From Opitutus sp. (GTDB lineage Bacteria; Verrucomicrobiota; Verrucomicrobiia; Opitutales; Opitutaceae), in NCBI GenBank assembly GCA_009695305.1, contig SIBG01000038.1:1-36317 (forward strand): a DNA stretch of 36,317 bases, read 5' to 3'. Positions within the stretch are counted from its first letter, which is position 1, and each line of letters starts with the position of its first letter. Under the pieces are notes generated by a model. It was given only the letters and a program-made list of their open reading frames with translations, did not search any database and was not told where the DNA came from. The position numbers and the translations under genes were made by a program. Shown here one piece after another: positions 1-7,298 of the stretch.

Positions 1-82
1 ACACTTCCACGATGCTCTTGCCGCCATCGGCTTCCCGCAAAATGCGGATCTTTTGTTCTGTCGCGTGTCTTTTTCCTTTCAT
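1..82 (-). CDS. IS3-family transposase OrfA, N-terminal fragment (runs off left edge)
   Basis: Only the first 27 codons are present. The start ATG is the complement of 80-82 and the reading begins MKGKRHATEQKIRILREADG, followed by GKSIVEV. The basic start followed by T-x-E-Q-K-I-x-x-L-x-E-x-x-x-G-x-S is the first helix region of the helix-turn-helix DNA-binding domain found in IS3-family OrfA proteins. OrfA normally works with a frameshifted OrfB catalytic partner, which would lie to the left of the window. A purine-rich AAAAGGAG stretch lies a few bases upstream of the ATG and can serve as the ribosome binding site. The family is recognised from a short fragment, so the subgroup cannot be named. 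Confidence 0.65.
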   Translation of the reverse strand, partial: MKGKRHATEQKIRILREADGGKSIVEV

Positions 83-115
83 GGTCTGGGCTCCTTTTAG
101 GGCCGCAGACTAACA
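1..115 (-). mobile_element. End of an IS3-family-like insertion sequence (partial)
   Basis: The terminal ~115 bases carry the start of a transposase OrfA-like gene reading out of the window to the left. In front of it is a short untranslated end. Read on the minus strand, the end begins TGTTAGTCTGCGG, with TG at the outer tip as is usual for IS3-family ends. The exact boundary is uncertain (115, or 120 if the end is TGTAATG). The assignment rests on the OrfA-like N-terminus and on the way the adjacent + strand reading frame is interrupted here. The other end of the element and any target duplication lie outside the window. Confidence 0.6.
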
Positions 116-262
116 TTACAAGTGGCCCGGATTTCGGGGGATCACCGCAACGGACTTGATTACGTCGAGGAGCGTCACTTTGACGTGAGCCGCGTGCCGG
201 TTCCCGGGAACGCAATTTACCGCGAGCTTTGGCAGGGCCATCTCACGCCGGTGCCGAGGTAG
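116..262 (+). pseudogene. 3' remnant of an unidentified gene truncated by the IS
   Basis: A + strand frame is open from the IS boundary to a TAG at 260-262. It encodes about 48 residues, including LDYVEERHFDVSRVPVPGN and a C-terminal YRELWQGHLTPVPR. The composition (aromatic and Pro/Val-rich, no obvious low complexity) looks like a genuine protein C-terminus rather than a chance frame. In the same frame a TAG at 98-100 lies inside the IS, so no complete gene can start here. The parent family was not recognised. The reading is that the IS inserted into a gene transcribed towards rpmB and left this tail. The intact 5' part, if it survives, would lie beyond the other end of the IS. Confidence 0.5.
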
Positions 263-296
263 CCCGCCACACAGCGGCGGGACGTCGGAACGCGCC

Positions 297-327
297 AAGA
301 AAAAGCCCGCGGCAGCAGGCCGCGGGC
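297..327 (-). terminator. Rho-independent terminator of rpmB
   Basis: The arms 305-313 and 319-327 form a perfect nine-pair GC-rich stem (GCCCGCGGC paired with GCCGCGGGC) with a five-base loop. On the minus strand this is followed by TTTTCTT. It lies about 30 bases past the rpmB stop codon. It may also stop readthrough between rpmB and the IS-disrupted gene. Confidence 0.85.
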
Positions 328-356
328 GGAAAGGAAACGACGAGGCTTAACGGCGC

Positions 357-587
357 TCAGGCTTTCTGCACCAGCCCGGCCTTGATGGCCTTGACCGAGA
401 CCCAGACCCGCTTCGTGCCGCCATTGGCGGTCTTGATGCGGATCCGCTGGAGGTTGGGGCGGAACTTACGCTTCGTGATGCTGGTCACGTGCGTGCCGAT
501 GCCGCCGCTCTTTTTGGACTGACCTTTACGGTTGATGATCGAGCCCTTGACGGGGCGGCGACCGGTGATTGCACAGATTCTGGCCAT
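357..587 (-). CDS. rpmB: 50S ribosomal protein L28
   Basis: This 76-residue protein is a structural component of the large ribosomal subunit. It opens MARICAITGRRPVKG, the typical L28 start with the C-x-x-[TC]-G-[RK] segment. The conserved N-x-x-x-x-R-I/V core follows in RKFRPNLQRIRI, and the protein ends with the VSVKAIKAGLVQ helix. Length and basic character match the family. The frame continues upstream to 683, but the start at 587 is fixed by homology to the universal N-terminus. No good Shine-Dalgarno sequence precedes the ATG. The gene stands alone on the minus strand between a terminator (297-327) and midA. A 24-base palindrome at 654-677 lies upstream. Confidence 0.96.
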   Translation of the reverse strand: MARICAITGRRPVKGSIINRKGQSKKSGGIGTHVTSITKRKFRPNLQRIRIKTANGGTKRVWVSVKAIKAGLVQKA

Positions 588-653
588 GATGATTGCTGGT
601 TTCGAGTTGGTTAAAGGGTCACACATAAAAGTCGGCTCCGGAGCGAAGCAAGG

Positions 654-677
654 GGAATTTTCCGGCCGGAATATTCC
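654..677. promoter_or_regulatory. 24-base near-perfect palindrome between midA and rpmB
   Basis: The segment starts GGAATTTTCC, has GGCC at its centre and ends GGAATATTCC. It equals its own reverse complement except for a single mismatched pair (sixth base from each end). It lies 9 bases past the midA-like stop and about 67 bases upstream of the rpmB start, both on the minus strand. There is no following U-tract, so it does not look like an intrinsic terminator. It could be an operator for rpmB or a processing hairpin. The function is inferred from position only. Confidence 0.35.
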
Positions 678-686
678 CTCCACCGC

Positions 687-1703
687 TCACTCGCGCCACG
701 CGTGCAGCACTTGGAATTTCTGTCCGAGGTGGGAGGGGTGGAGCAACTGGAGGAGGGAGAGTTTCCTTGGGCTGAAATGGGCCGCTTCGGCCGTGCTGGT
801 CGCGGCGATGAAGTCGGCGGCGTGGTGGATAAAAAAAGCTTCCTGTGATTCGACCGTGGGCGCGGTGAAGCCGTGGCGCGTGAGGGCCGCGGCGAGCCAA
901 TCCCAGCAGACATGGCCGGTGAGATCCTGCTCGCCGGGGCGCGCCAGCAGGTCGTTCGACTGGGTGTGGCGGAAGTAGGCCCGCGCGGTGCCGGCGGGTG
1001 TCGCTTCCGTGAGCTCGCGCCACGATTTTCCATAGTCGACCGTGACAAACAGCCCGGTCCACGGCAGCCCGGCTAGTTGCTCGACGAGCGTCGTGGCCGC
1101 CAGCGAGGCATCGATCGCGTAGCCTTCCGGTGCGGTCGCGGGCAGAAACTCGGGCGGGGTGGTGGTCAATTCGACTTCTGCGAGCGTGCCATCGCGGAGG
1201 ACCACGCCGAGTTCGCGCCACGCGCCCCGGCGGAAGACGAACCGGTGAAACGGCTGGGCGTCGAAGAGCTCGTTGGAAAACACGACGCAGGGCCCCGCGA
1301 CCTGAAGCGGTTCGCCGAGCCGCAGCGTGCGCTGGCCGCCGAATGGATGCACGACGCCCGCGAGCACGCCACTTTCCCTCGTCGGAGCCGGCGGGGGCTC
1401 TGCGCCAATTTCAACAAACGTAAAGTCCCGCGGATTCCGTCCGTCGAGCAGTTTCACACAGGCGGCGGTGACCAGTTCGCCGAAGATCGGCCCGCTGGTG
1501 CTGGCGGTGAAAAAATCCGTGCCCGCGTCGTAACCGACCCGCGGTCGTTCGCGCCGATAGTAACCGACCTGGGGGTCATAGAGCGCCAGTGCCATGAAGC
1601 GCGCAAAAGACATCGTGCCCCCGGCATCCGTCTGGGCGCGAAAGACCGCCTGAAACTCGGGCGAGGCGGCGGAGGCGGATGTGGCGGTGGCTGACGAACC
1701 CAT
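687..1703 (-). CDS. MidA/NDUFAF7-like SAM-dependent methyltransferase (DUF185)
   Basis: This 338-residue protein belongs to the family that includes the mitochondrial complex I arginine methyltransferase NDUFAF7. Bacterial members have no settled substrate. Family landmarks in order are LYDPQVGYY (about residue 41), DFFTAST-x-GPIFGEL (about 64), a VEIGA segment (about 95), SNELFDAQPFHR (about 143), VTVDYGKSWREL (about 222) and TGHVCWDWLA (about 263). The region after EIGA, where the glycine-rich SAM-binding loop is expected, reads EPPPAP instead of a G-x-G pattern and the following stretch is short. The start at 1703 keeps the N-terminal helix SPEFQAVFRAQ that precedes the core; an internal ATG at 1613 would remove it. 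The gene is divergent from the S41 protease, with start codons about 35 bases apart. Confidence 0.8.
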   Translation of the reverse strand: MGSSATATSASAASPEFQAVFRAQTDAGGTMSFARFMALALYDPQVGYYRRERPRVGYDAGTDFFTASTSGPIFGELVTAACVKLLDGRNPRDFTFVEIGAEPPPAPTRESGVLAGVVHPFGGQRTLRLGEPLQVAGPCVVFSNELFDAQPFHRFVFRRGAWRELGVVLRDGTLAEVELTTTPPEFLPATAPEGYAIDASLAATTLVEQLAGLPWTGLFVTVDYGKSWRELTEATPAGTARAYFRHTQSNDLLARPGEQDLTGHVCWDWLAAALTRHGFTAPTVESQEAFFIHHAADFIAATSTAEAAHFSPRKLSLLQLLHPSHLGQKFQVLHAWRE

Positions 1704-1737
1704 TTACAAAGCGAAGCGGATGCCCACAGTCGGGGGC

Positions 1738-3024
1738 ATGTTCAAACGGATTCTTATCCTCGGCTCCGGCATGCTGCTGGGCATCGGGCTCTCGGTGGCG
1801 GCGTGGCGGGTGGCCGTGGCGTGGCAATTGTTTCCCAGTCGCGAACTGAGCCGTTCGTCCGGCTACGTGCGGGAAGTGATGCAGCTGGTGAACGAAAGCT
1901 ACGTCGACCCAAAGACCGCCGCCTATGACCAGCTCGCGAAGAACGCGATCCACGGCTTGGTCGAAGCGCTGGATCCGCACTCCGAGTTTCTCGAGGCGAA
2001 GGACAATCAGGAATTTGAGGAGGACTTGAGCGGGGAGTTTGGCGGCGTCGGCATCGAAGTGGAGACCCGGCATGGCCGGGCGATGGTCATCGCCCCGCTC
2101 GAGGGTGCGCCGGGAGCTCGCGCGGGCATCTTACGCGGCGACGTGATCGCCAGTATCAATGGCCAGCGGGTGGAGAACAACGCCACGATGGACCGAATCG
2201 TCGGCCAGCTGCGGGGAAAACCGAAGACCAAGGTCGCGATCGGCGTGTTTCGCCCTTCGACCCAGAAGGAATTTGATGTCACGCTCGTGCGTGAAGTCAT
2301 CCGGATCGAGAGCGTGCGCGGGGTGCGCGTGCTCGATGGCGGCGTGGGCTATATCCAGCTCACGGAATTTTCCGAGCACACGGCCGAGCAGTTTGGCCGG
2401 GCGTTGGACCACCTGCTCCGCGAGGGCATTGGCAGCCTCGTGCTCGACTTGCGCAACAATCCTGGTGGTCTGCTCGACGCCGCCGTCGAGGTCGTGGAGC
2501 CCTTTTTCAAAAAAGGGGAGCTGATCGTCTCGACGCAGGGCCGCAAGCCGAGCGATCGCGAGGAGCTCCGGGCGGAGACGGTCGGCCAGCCACTCACACT
2601 CACCGTGGCGATTCTCATCAACGCCGGCAGCGCCAGTGCGGCCGAGGTCGTGACCGGGGCGCTGAAGGACACCGGCCGCGCGATCGTCGTCGGCGAGCGC
2701 TCGTTTGGCAAAGGATCGGTGCAGTCGATTTTTAAGCTGAAGAACGGCGAAGGCTTGCGGCTGACGACGGCGCGCTACTACACGCCCAGTGGCGTGAGTA
2801 TTCACGAAAAAGGGATCGCGCCACATGTCGAAGTGGTCGCCACTTCCGAAGAGGACGACAACCTCAGTCACCAGCGGGCGCGACCCGACCTGATCGATCC
2901 GCGGGAATTCCGGGAGTATTTTGGCTTCAACCCAGTCGAGGATCGCCAGCTCACCGCGGCCCTCGATGTGCTTAAGGGCGTGCGACTGCTCGGCGAACGC
3001 GCCACGCGTCCCGCATCGGAGTGA
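1738..3024 (+). CDS. ctpA: S41 family carboxy-terminal processing peptidase
   Basis: This is an exported or membrane-anchored serine protease that trims C-termini of envelope proteins. From the ATG at 1738 the protein is 428 residues and begins with a hydrophobic signal/anchor, MFKRILILGSGMLLGIGLSV. A helical segment (EVMQLVNESYVDP, SEFLEAKD) follows, then a PDZ domain from about residue 100 (GGVGIEVE, APGARAGILRGDVI). The C-terminal catalytic core follows. The Ser/Lys dyad is Ser300 in the INAGSASAAE motif and Lys325 in ERSFGKGSVQ, the 25-residue spacing seen in E. coli Prc. In-frame starts also exist at 1720 (ATG) and 1681 (GTG). The last would overlap the divergent methyltransferase gene, so 1738 was preferred. 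The gene is followed by a 198-base regulatory-looking gap and tsaD. Confidence 0.9.
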   Translation: MFKRILILGSGMLLGIGLSVAAWRVAVAWQLFPSRELSRSSGYVREVMQLVNESYVDPKTAAYDQLAKNAIHGLVEALDPHSEFLEAKDNQEFEEDLSGEFGGVGIEVETRHGRAMVIAPLEGAPGARAGILRGDVIASINGQRVENNATMDRIVGQLRGKPKTKVAIGVFRPSTQKEFDVTLVREVIRIESVRGVRVLDGGVGYIQLTEFSEHTAEQFGRALDHLLREGIGSLVLDLRNNPGGLLDAAVEVVEPFFKKGELIVSTQGRKPSDREELRAETVGQPLTLTVAILINAGSASAAEVVTGALKDTGRAIVVGERSFGKGSVQSIFKLKNGEGLRLTTARYYTPSGVSIHEKGIAPHVEVVATSEEDDNLSHQRARPDLIDPREFREYFGFNPVEDRQLTAALDVLKGVRLLGERATRPASE

Positions 3025-3098
3025 AATGAGCCGACCGACGCAAACGGCCTCGCCGTCGCCCCGCCTCGCGGGCGGCAGAGCGATTGTTGCCGTGGCGA

Positions 3099-3175
3099 GT
3101 TGTCATCCAATAATTGACAACATGGATTATTGTGCTCGTGTGGATAAAATCGGTAGTCAACTAATGATTGACAAC
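3099..3175. promoter_or_regulatory. Two copies of a 23-base dyad upstream of tsaD (possible tandem operator)
   Basis: Copy A (3099-3121) is GTTGTCA, nine bases, TGACAAC, a perfect seven-base inverted repeat. Copy B (3153-3175) is GTAGTCA, nine bases, TGACAAC, with one arm mismatch. The two copies agree at 19 of 23 positions, including the spacer core AAT-x-A. Their starts are 54 bases apart, about five helical turns. They lie in the only AT-richer part of the ctpA-tsaD gap; B ends 47 bases before the tsaD ATG. The TTGACA inside each copy could also be a -35 element, but no good -10 follows at 16-18 bases. The arm length with N9 spacing resembles a repressor operator. The binding protein is unknown. 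Confidence 0.5.
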
Positions 3176-3222
3176 CGATTCCGGCGCGAGACAGGCGAAC
3201 CGGGTGGAGGGGAGGACGGAGG

Positions 3223-4260
3223 ATGATCCTCGCGCTGGAGAGTTCCTGCGATGAGACGGCGGTGGCGCTCTTCGATCCGGCTCGCGGACTGGTCGGCGAA
3301 TGGATCCATAGCCAGATCACGCTGCACGAAACGCACGGCGGGGTGGTGCCGGACCTGGCGACGCGCGAGCATTTGCGGCACTTCGCACCGTTACTGGAGC
3401 GGGCGAAGGCCGAGGTGGGTTTGGAAAAAATTACGCAGGTCGTCGTGACGAATGGACCGGGGCTGGCGGCGTGTCTCGCCATCGGCGTGGCGGCGGCGAA
3501 GTCGCTGGCGTTGGCCCTGCGCGTGCCGCTGGCGGGCGTGAACCATTTGCGCGGGCACGCGTGGTCACCCTGCATCGCGCTGCACGCCGAAGCGCCGGGG
3601 GAGTTCGATGCGCGGCTGCGCGCGCTCTTGCCGCACCTTGGGCTCATTGTGTCGGGCGGTAATACACTGCTCTTCACGCTGGATGCGGAACGGCGGATCG
3701 CGGTGCTCTCGTCGACGAGAGATGACGCCGCGGGCGAGGCGCTCGACAAGGGCGCGAAACTGCTCGGCCTCGGCTACCCCGGCGGACCATGGATCGAGAA
3801 GCTGGCGGCGACGGGACGGGTGGATGCGTTTGATTTTCCGCGCGGGATTGAACGACGCGACGAACTGGATTTTAGTTTTTCTGGGTTGAAGACCAGCCTC
3901 CGTTATCTGCTCGAAAAAATGCCGGCCGACGAAGTCCGCGCCAAACTGCCCGACCTCTGCGCCAGCTACCAGCAGGCAGTCGTCGATGCGCTCACGCGCA
4001 AGACCCGCGCGGCACTGGAACGGCGTGAGTTCAAGAGCCTCGGACTTTCAGGTGGGGTGGCGAACAATCGCACCTTGCTGGCCGCGGCTGAATCCGAGGC
4101 GAAGCGAGCCCGGATTCCGTTTTTCGCCGCGCAGCCCCGGCATACGGGCGACAACGCCGGGATGATCGCCTTCGCGGCGTGGGCCGATCCAACGGGCACG
4201 GACTGCCACTCCGGGGTGATGCTGGGGGTCGAACCGAGTATGGCGCTCGCGCCCGGTTAG
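3223..4260 (+). CDS. tsaD: tRNA N6-adenosine threonylcarbamoyltransferase TsaD
   Basis: TsaD transfers the threonylcarbamoyl group from the TsaC product to A37 of ANN-decoding tRNAs, working with TsaB and TsaE in the cytoplasm. The 345-residue protein starts MILALESSCDETAVALFD, the classic ASKHA-fold N-terminus. It has the HETHGGVVPDLATREH segment, the metal-site HLRGH motif (about residue 108), LIVSGGNT (about 143), and a C-terminal GGVANN followed by HTGDNAGMIA. Length is normal. It follows ctpA on the same strand after a 198-base gap holding two operator-like dyads, so it probably has its own promoter. It converges with rpoN. TsaB and TsaE are not in the window. Confidence 0.96.
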   Translation: MILALESSCDETAVALFDPARGLVGEWIHSQITLHETHGGVVPDLATREHLRHFAPLLERAKAEVGLEKITQVVVTNGPGLAACLAIGVAAAKSLALALRVPLAGVNHLRGHAWSPCIALHAEAPGEFDARLRALLPHLGLIVSGGNTLLFTLDAERRIAVLSSTRDDAAGEALDKGAKLLGLGYPGGPWIEKLAATGRVDAFDFPRGIERRDELDFSFSGLKTSLRYLLEKMPADEVRAKLPDLCASYQQAVVDALTRKTRAALERREFKSLGLSGGVANNRTLLAAAESEAKRARIPFFAAQPRHTGDNAGMIAFAAWADPTGTDCHSGVMLGVEPSMALAPG

Positions 4261-4293
4261 GCGGGCCACCTGGCGCCTTGGCTTTCCGCCCAC

Positions 4294-5814
4294 TCACTTG
4301 TAATCTCGCCGCAGATTGCTCGGGAGGATGCTAAGTTCCTCGCGGTATTTGGCGACCGTGCGACGGGCGATCTTGATGCCCTTTTCCTGGAGCTTCGCGA
4401 CGAGTTCCTGATCGCTCAGCGGCGCGCCCTTGTCCTCGGTCGTGACGAGTTCGGCGATCATTTCCTTTACGCTGGTGTTGGAGACCGAGGCACCGCTGTC
4501 GGCCTGGTAGCCGGGGGTGAAAAAATATTTGAAATCGAAGACGCCGTGCGGGGTTTTCAGGTATTTATTGGCGATGGCGCGACTGACGGTCGTCTCGTGA
4601 ACACCGACGACATCGGCGATTTGCGTCATCGTGAGCGGCTTCAGGTAGGCGATGCCTTCCTCGAAGAACGGGATCTGGGCGTTGATGATTTCGCGGGTGA
4701 TGCGCTCGATGGTGCGCTGGCGCTGCTCGATGGAATCGATGAGAAATTTGCCGGTCCGCATCTTCTCGCGCAGGTAGTCGCGTTCGTCTTTCGAAAGCGA
4801 GCCTTTGGCGATGAGGTCACGGTAGGTGCTGGAAAGCCGGAGACGCGGGATGTAATCGCTGTTGAGGTGGATTTTCCATTCGCTGCCATCCTGCTCGACC
4901 GTGACATCGGCAATGACGACGCGGTTGTTGTCCTCGGCGAAGCGACGGCCCGGGGCGGGATCGAGTTTGCCGATTTCCTCGATGGCGGATTGCACATCGT
5001 CCGCGTCAGCGGCGAGTTTGCGGGCCAGCTCCGGAATACGGCGGCGGGCGAGGAGTTCGAACTGATCGCGGATCATGCGCGATGCGAGTGAGCTGCCGCG
5101 GCCCTTCGCGGCCAGCTGGGCAAGGAGGCATTCGGCGAGATTCTTTGCCCCGATCCCGGGCGGGTCGAACGTCTTGAGAACCTTCAGGGCCTCCTGCACC
5201 GCGTCCAGCGGCAAGCCGGTTTGCAGCGCGACATCGGCGGGCGTCTGCGTGAGGAAGCCGCGGTCGTCGACGCCGCCGACGAGGTGATTCATGGCGGCGA
5301 GCGCGGGCGGCGAAAGGTCGGTCATCTCGGCCTGCTGCATGAGGTGTTCCTGCAGCGAGGTCTCGCTGACGAGGGAATCGAAGAAATGTTGGCGCCGCTC
5401 GGCATCTTCGGAGGTGTAGGGCTGGGCGCCGCCGACGCCGGCCATGTGATCGCGCCAATCTTCATCCATTTTCCCGAGAATTTCGAATTCCTTGTCCTTG
5501 GAAAAATCCATCTCTTCGCGCTTTGAGTCGGATTGGTCGGCGGGTGCGGTGGCGGTCGCGGTATCGCCACTGGTGTCGCCGTTCGGATCGGAATCGCGGT
5601 CGGTGGCCTTGTCCTCGGCGGCCTTATCGAGGCTGACGCCTTCCATGGGAAGTTCCTCGAGGGTGGGGTTGCTTTGCAACTCCTCCTGGATGACCGAGCG
5701 CAGGTCGAGGGCGGCGACCTGAAGAATTTTCAGTGAATGCCGGAGCTGGGGCGCGAGGACGAGGGAATGCGTCTGGCGCTGACGAAGATCCTGACTATAT
5801 CCGGGCCCGCTCAT
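4294..5814 (-). CDS. rpoN: RNA polymerase sigma-54 factor
   Basis: Sigma-54 directs RNA polymerase to -24/-12 promoters that require AAA+ activators. The 506-residue protein shows the full layout. Region I (about 1-55) is Gln/Leu-rich with LRQRQTHSLVLAPQLRHSLK and LQEELQSNP-like helices. An acidic variable region II covers about 60-120. The core-binding domain follows, with the helix-turn-helix region QIADVVGVHETTVSRAIANK (about 405-425). The RpoN box ARRTVAKYREEL lies about 20 residues from the C-terminus, which ends LPSNLRRDYK. The gene starts 24 bases after the stop of the kinase gene and probably shares its transcript. It is convergent with tsaD. Confidence 0.96.
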   Translation of the reverse strand: MSGPGYSQDLRQRQTHSLVLAPQLRHSLKILQVAALDLRSVIQEELQSNPTLEELPMEGVSLDKAAEDKATDRDSDPNGDTSGDTATATAPADQSDSKREEMDFSKDKEFEILGKMDEDWRDHMAGVGGAQPYTSEDAERRQHFFDSLVSETSLQEHLMQQAEMTDLSPPALAAMNHLVGGVDDRGFLTQTPADVALQTGLPLDAVQEALKVLKTFDPPGIGAKNLAECLLAQLAAKGRGSSLASRMIRDQFELLARRRIPELARKLAADADDVQSAIEEIGKLDPAPGRRFAEDNNRVVIADVTVEQDGSEWKIHLNSDYIPRLRLSSTYRDLIAKGSLSKDERDYLREKMRTGKFLIDSIEQRQRTIERITREIINAQIPFFEEGIAYLKPLTMTQIADVVGVHETTVSRAIANKYLKTPHGVFDFKYFFTPGYQADSGASVSNTSVKEMIAELVTTEDKGAPLSDQELVAKLQEKGIKIARRTVAKYREELSILPSNLRRDYK

Positions 5815-5838
5815 AAACTGGATGAAAATCAGACGGGT

Positions 5839-6903
5839 TCATCTCAGGTCACATGGGGGGGGACGGGAAGAAAGCGAAGGGATGATGGGGTCGCGGACGC
5901 CAAAAAGATCCTTGATGTAAACCCCCAGCTTCTCGTTGGTGGGGCCGTAGCCATCACTGTAGAGATAAATTTCAATGTCCGTGAGCATGTCGTGCGCGGA
6001 TTGGTAGCGCTTCTCGCGATCGCGTTGCAGGGCCCGCTGGATGATGGCCTCCAGCTTGGGATTGACGTCGGAGCGCAGCGTGGAGAACTGCGGGATGGGC
6101 ATCGTGAGAATGTTGCGACGCGATTGGGCGCGATCCGTGGAGCGGAAAATATTTTTCCCGAGGAGCAACTCCGTGATCATGATGCCGAGAGGGAAAAGGT
6201 CGGCGCGCGCGTCGGTGATGGCGTAGGTGGCCTGTTCGGGGGAGAGATACTCGTCCTTGCCGGCGATCACCTTGCCTTCTTCGTTATGCATCAGGTCGAG
6301 GGCCTTCGCGATGCCGAAGTCGGTCAGCTTCACGTCACCCTCCAGGGCGACGAGGACATTCTTCGGGCCGATGTCGCGGTGAACGATATTGAGATGACGA
6401 CCGTCGCGGTCGCATTTCATGTGGGCGTAGGTCAGGCCGCGGGCGACACGGGAGACGATGAAGGCCGCGAGATCGACGGGGATGCGCTTGCCGAGTTTGC
6501 GGTGTTGCTCGAGGAATTGCTCGAGATTTACGCCCCGCACATACTCCATCACCATGAAATACTGCCCGCCGATCTGGCCGAGGTGGTAAGTCTGGACGAT
6601 GTTGGTATGGATGAGGTCGGCGACCAGCCGGGCTTCACCGATGAAGTTGCGCTGAAATTCCTCGATGGCGGAATATTCCTCGCGGATGAGCTTTACGGCG
6701 ACGACCTTCCGGAAATTGCCGGCGCCGAGCTGCACCGCCTCGTAAACCACGCCCATGCCGCCCTCGGCGAGCTTGCGCGTCATTTCATAATGGAGCTCGT
6801 TGAAAATGTGTTTGAGTGCCGCCACGGGTGCCCACGAAAGGGTGAGGGTGTGTTGCTGGCAAGACCGCAATGATATTCGGCGTGAAATTTGCTGTAACGC
6901 CAT
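5839..6903 (-). CDS. Hanks-type serine/threonine protein kinase
   Basis: This soluble bacterial Ser/Thr kinase has a complete catalytic domain and no transmembrane or PASTA segment. Visible motifs (numbering from the ATG at 6903) are the P-loop [12 protein letters not shown] (45-56), VAVK with Lys71, Glu90 of helix [11 protein letters not shown] (catalytic Asp177 and Asn182), TDFGIAK (DFG at 195-197), and the SPEQA segment replacing APE. The domain ends near residue 325 and a short tail follows. The first 26 residues look non-domain-like and no ribosome binding site precedes 6903. A GTG at 6825 (leading into [14 protein letters not shown]) is a credible alternative start. The gene lies just upstream of rpoN on the same strand. 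Its targets are unknown; a link to sigma-54 regulation is an inference from the shared operon. Confidence 0.88.
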   Translation of the reverse strand: MALQQISRRISLRSCQQHTLTLSWAPVAALKHIFNELHYEMTRKLAEGGMGVVYEAVQLGAGNFRKVVAVKLIREEYSAIEEFQRNFIGEARLVADLIHTNIVQTYHLGQIGGQYFMVMEYVRGVNLEQFLEQHRKLGKRIPVDLAAFIVSRVARGLTYAHMKCDRDGRHLNIVHRDIGPKNVLVALEGDVKLTDFGIAKALDLMHNEEGKVIAGKDEYLSPEQATYAITDARADLFPLGIMITELLLGKNIFRSTDRAQSRRNILTMPIPQFSTLRSDVNPKLEAIIQRALQRDREKRYQSAHDMLTDIEIYLYSDGYGPTNEKLGVYIKDLFGVRDPIIPSLSSRPPPCDLR

Positions 6904-6937
6904 TTGACAGCGCGGATGGTGAATTTAGCGTGTCGGC

Positions 6938-7255
6938 GTGATTACGCTGACTCCCCGCGCCGCCAACCGCGTGCGCACCATGCACGCCGAGCTCAATGCT
7001 CCCGCGAAACGCTTGCGCGTCTCGGTGGAATCAGGCGGCTGCTCAGGATTTCAATACGGCATGTCGTTCGACGCCGCCAAGCCCGGCGATGCGGAATTCG
7101 AGAGCGAGGGCGTGGCGATGCTGTTGGATCCGGCGAGTCTCGCGTATCTCGACGGCTCGGCCATCGACTTTGACGACGGACTGCACGGCAAAGGTTTCGA
7201 AATCAAGAATCCCAACGCCCAGAGCACCTGTGGTTGTGGGAAATCGTTCAGCTGA
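6938..7255 (+). CDS. Iron-sulfur cluster assembly accessory protein (HesB/IscA/ErpA family)
   Basis: This 105-residue A-type carrier accepts or delivers Fe-S clusters to apoproteins. The three conserved cysteines are present: one in ESGGCSGFQYGM (about residue 35) and two in the C-terminal STCGCGKSFS. The segment between them (LLDPASLAYLDGSAIDFDDGLHGKGFEIKNPNA) contains the usual SLxYLxG-x-x-IDF pattern. Length is typical. It is transcribed divergently from the kinase-rpoN pair with only 34 bases between start codons, so the two promoters must overlap. No other isc/suf gene is nearby. The subgroup (ErpA versus IscA) cannot be decided from sequence alone. Confidence 0.92.
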   Translation: MITLTPRAANRVRTMHAELNAPAKRLRVSVESGGCSGFQYGMSFDAAKPGDAEFESEGVAMLLDPASLAYLDGSAIDFDDGLHGKGFEIKNPNAQSTCGCGKSFS

Positions 7256-7298
7256 CGCTGCCCGTCAATCAGCCGGAGCGGGGTGGCGTGGCTCCAAT

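Noticed and set aside
1681..1737. GTG start at 1681 for the S41 protease
   Set aside because: It would overlap the start region of the divergent methyltransferase and place a polar stretch before the signal/anchor; the ATG at 1738 gives a normal export signal.
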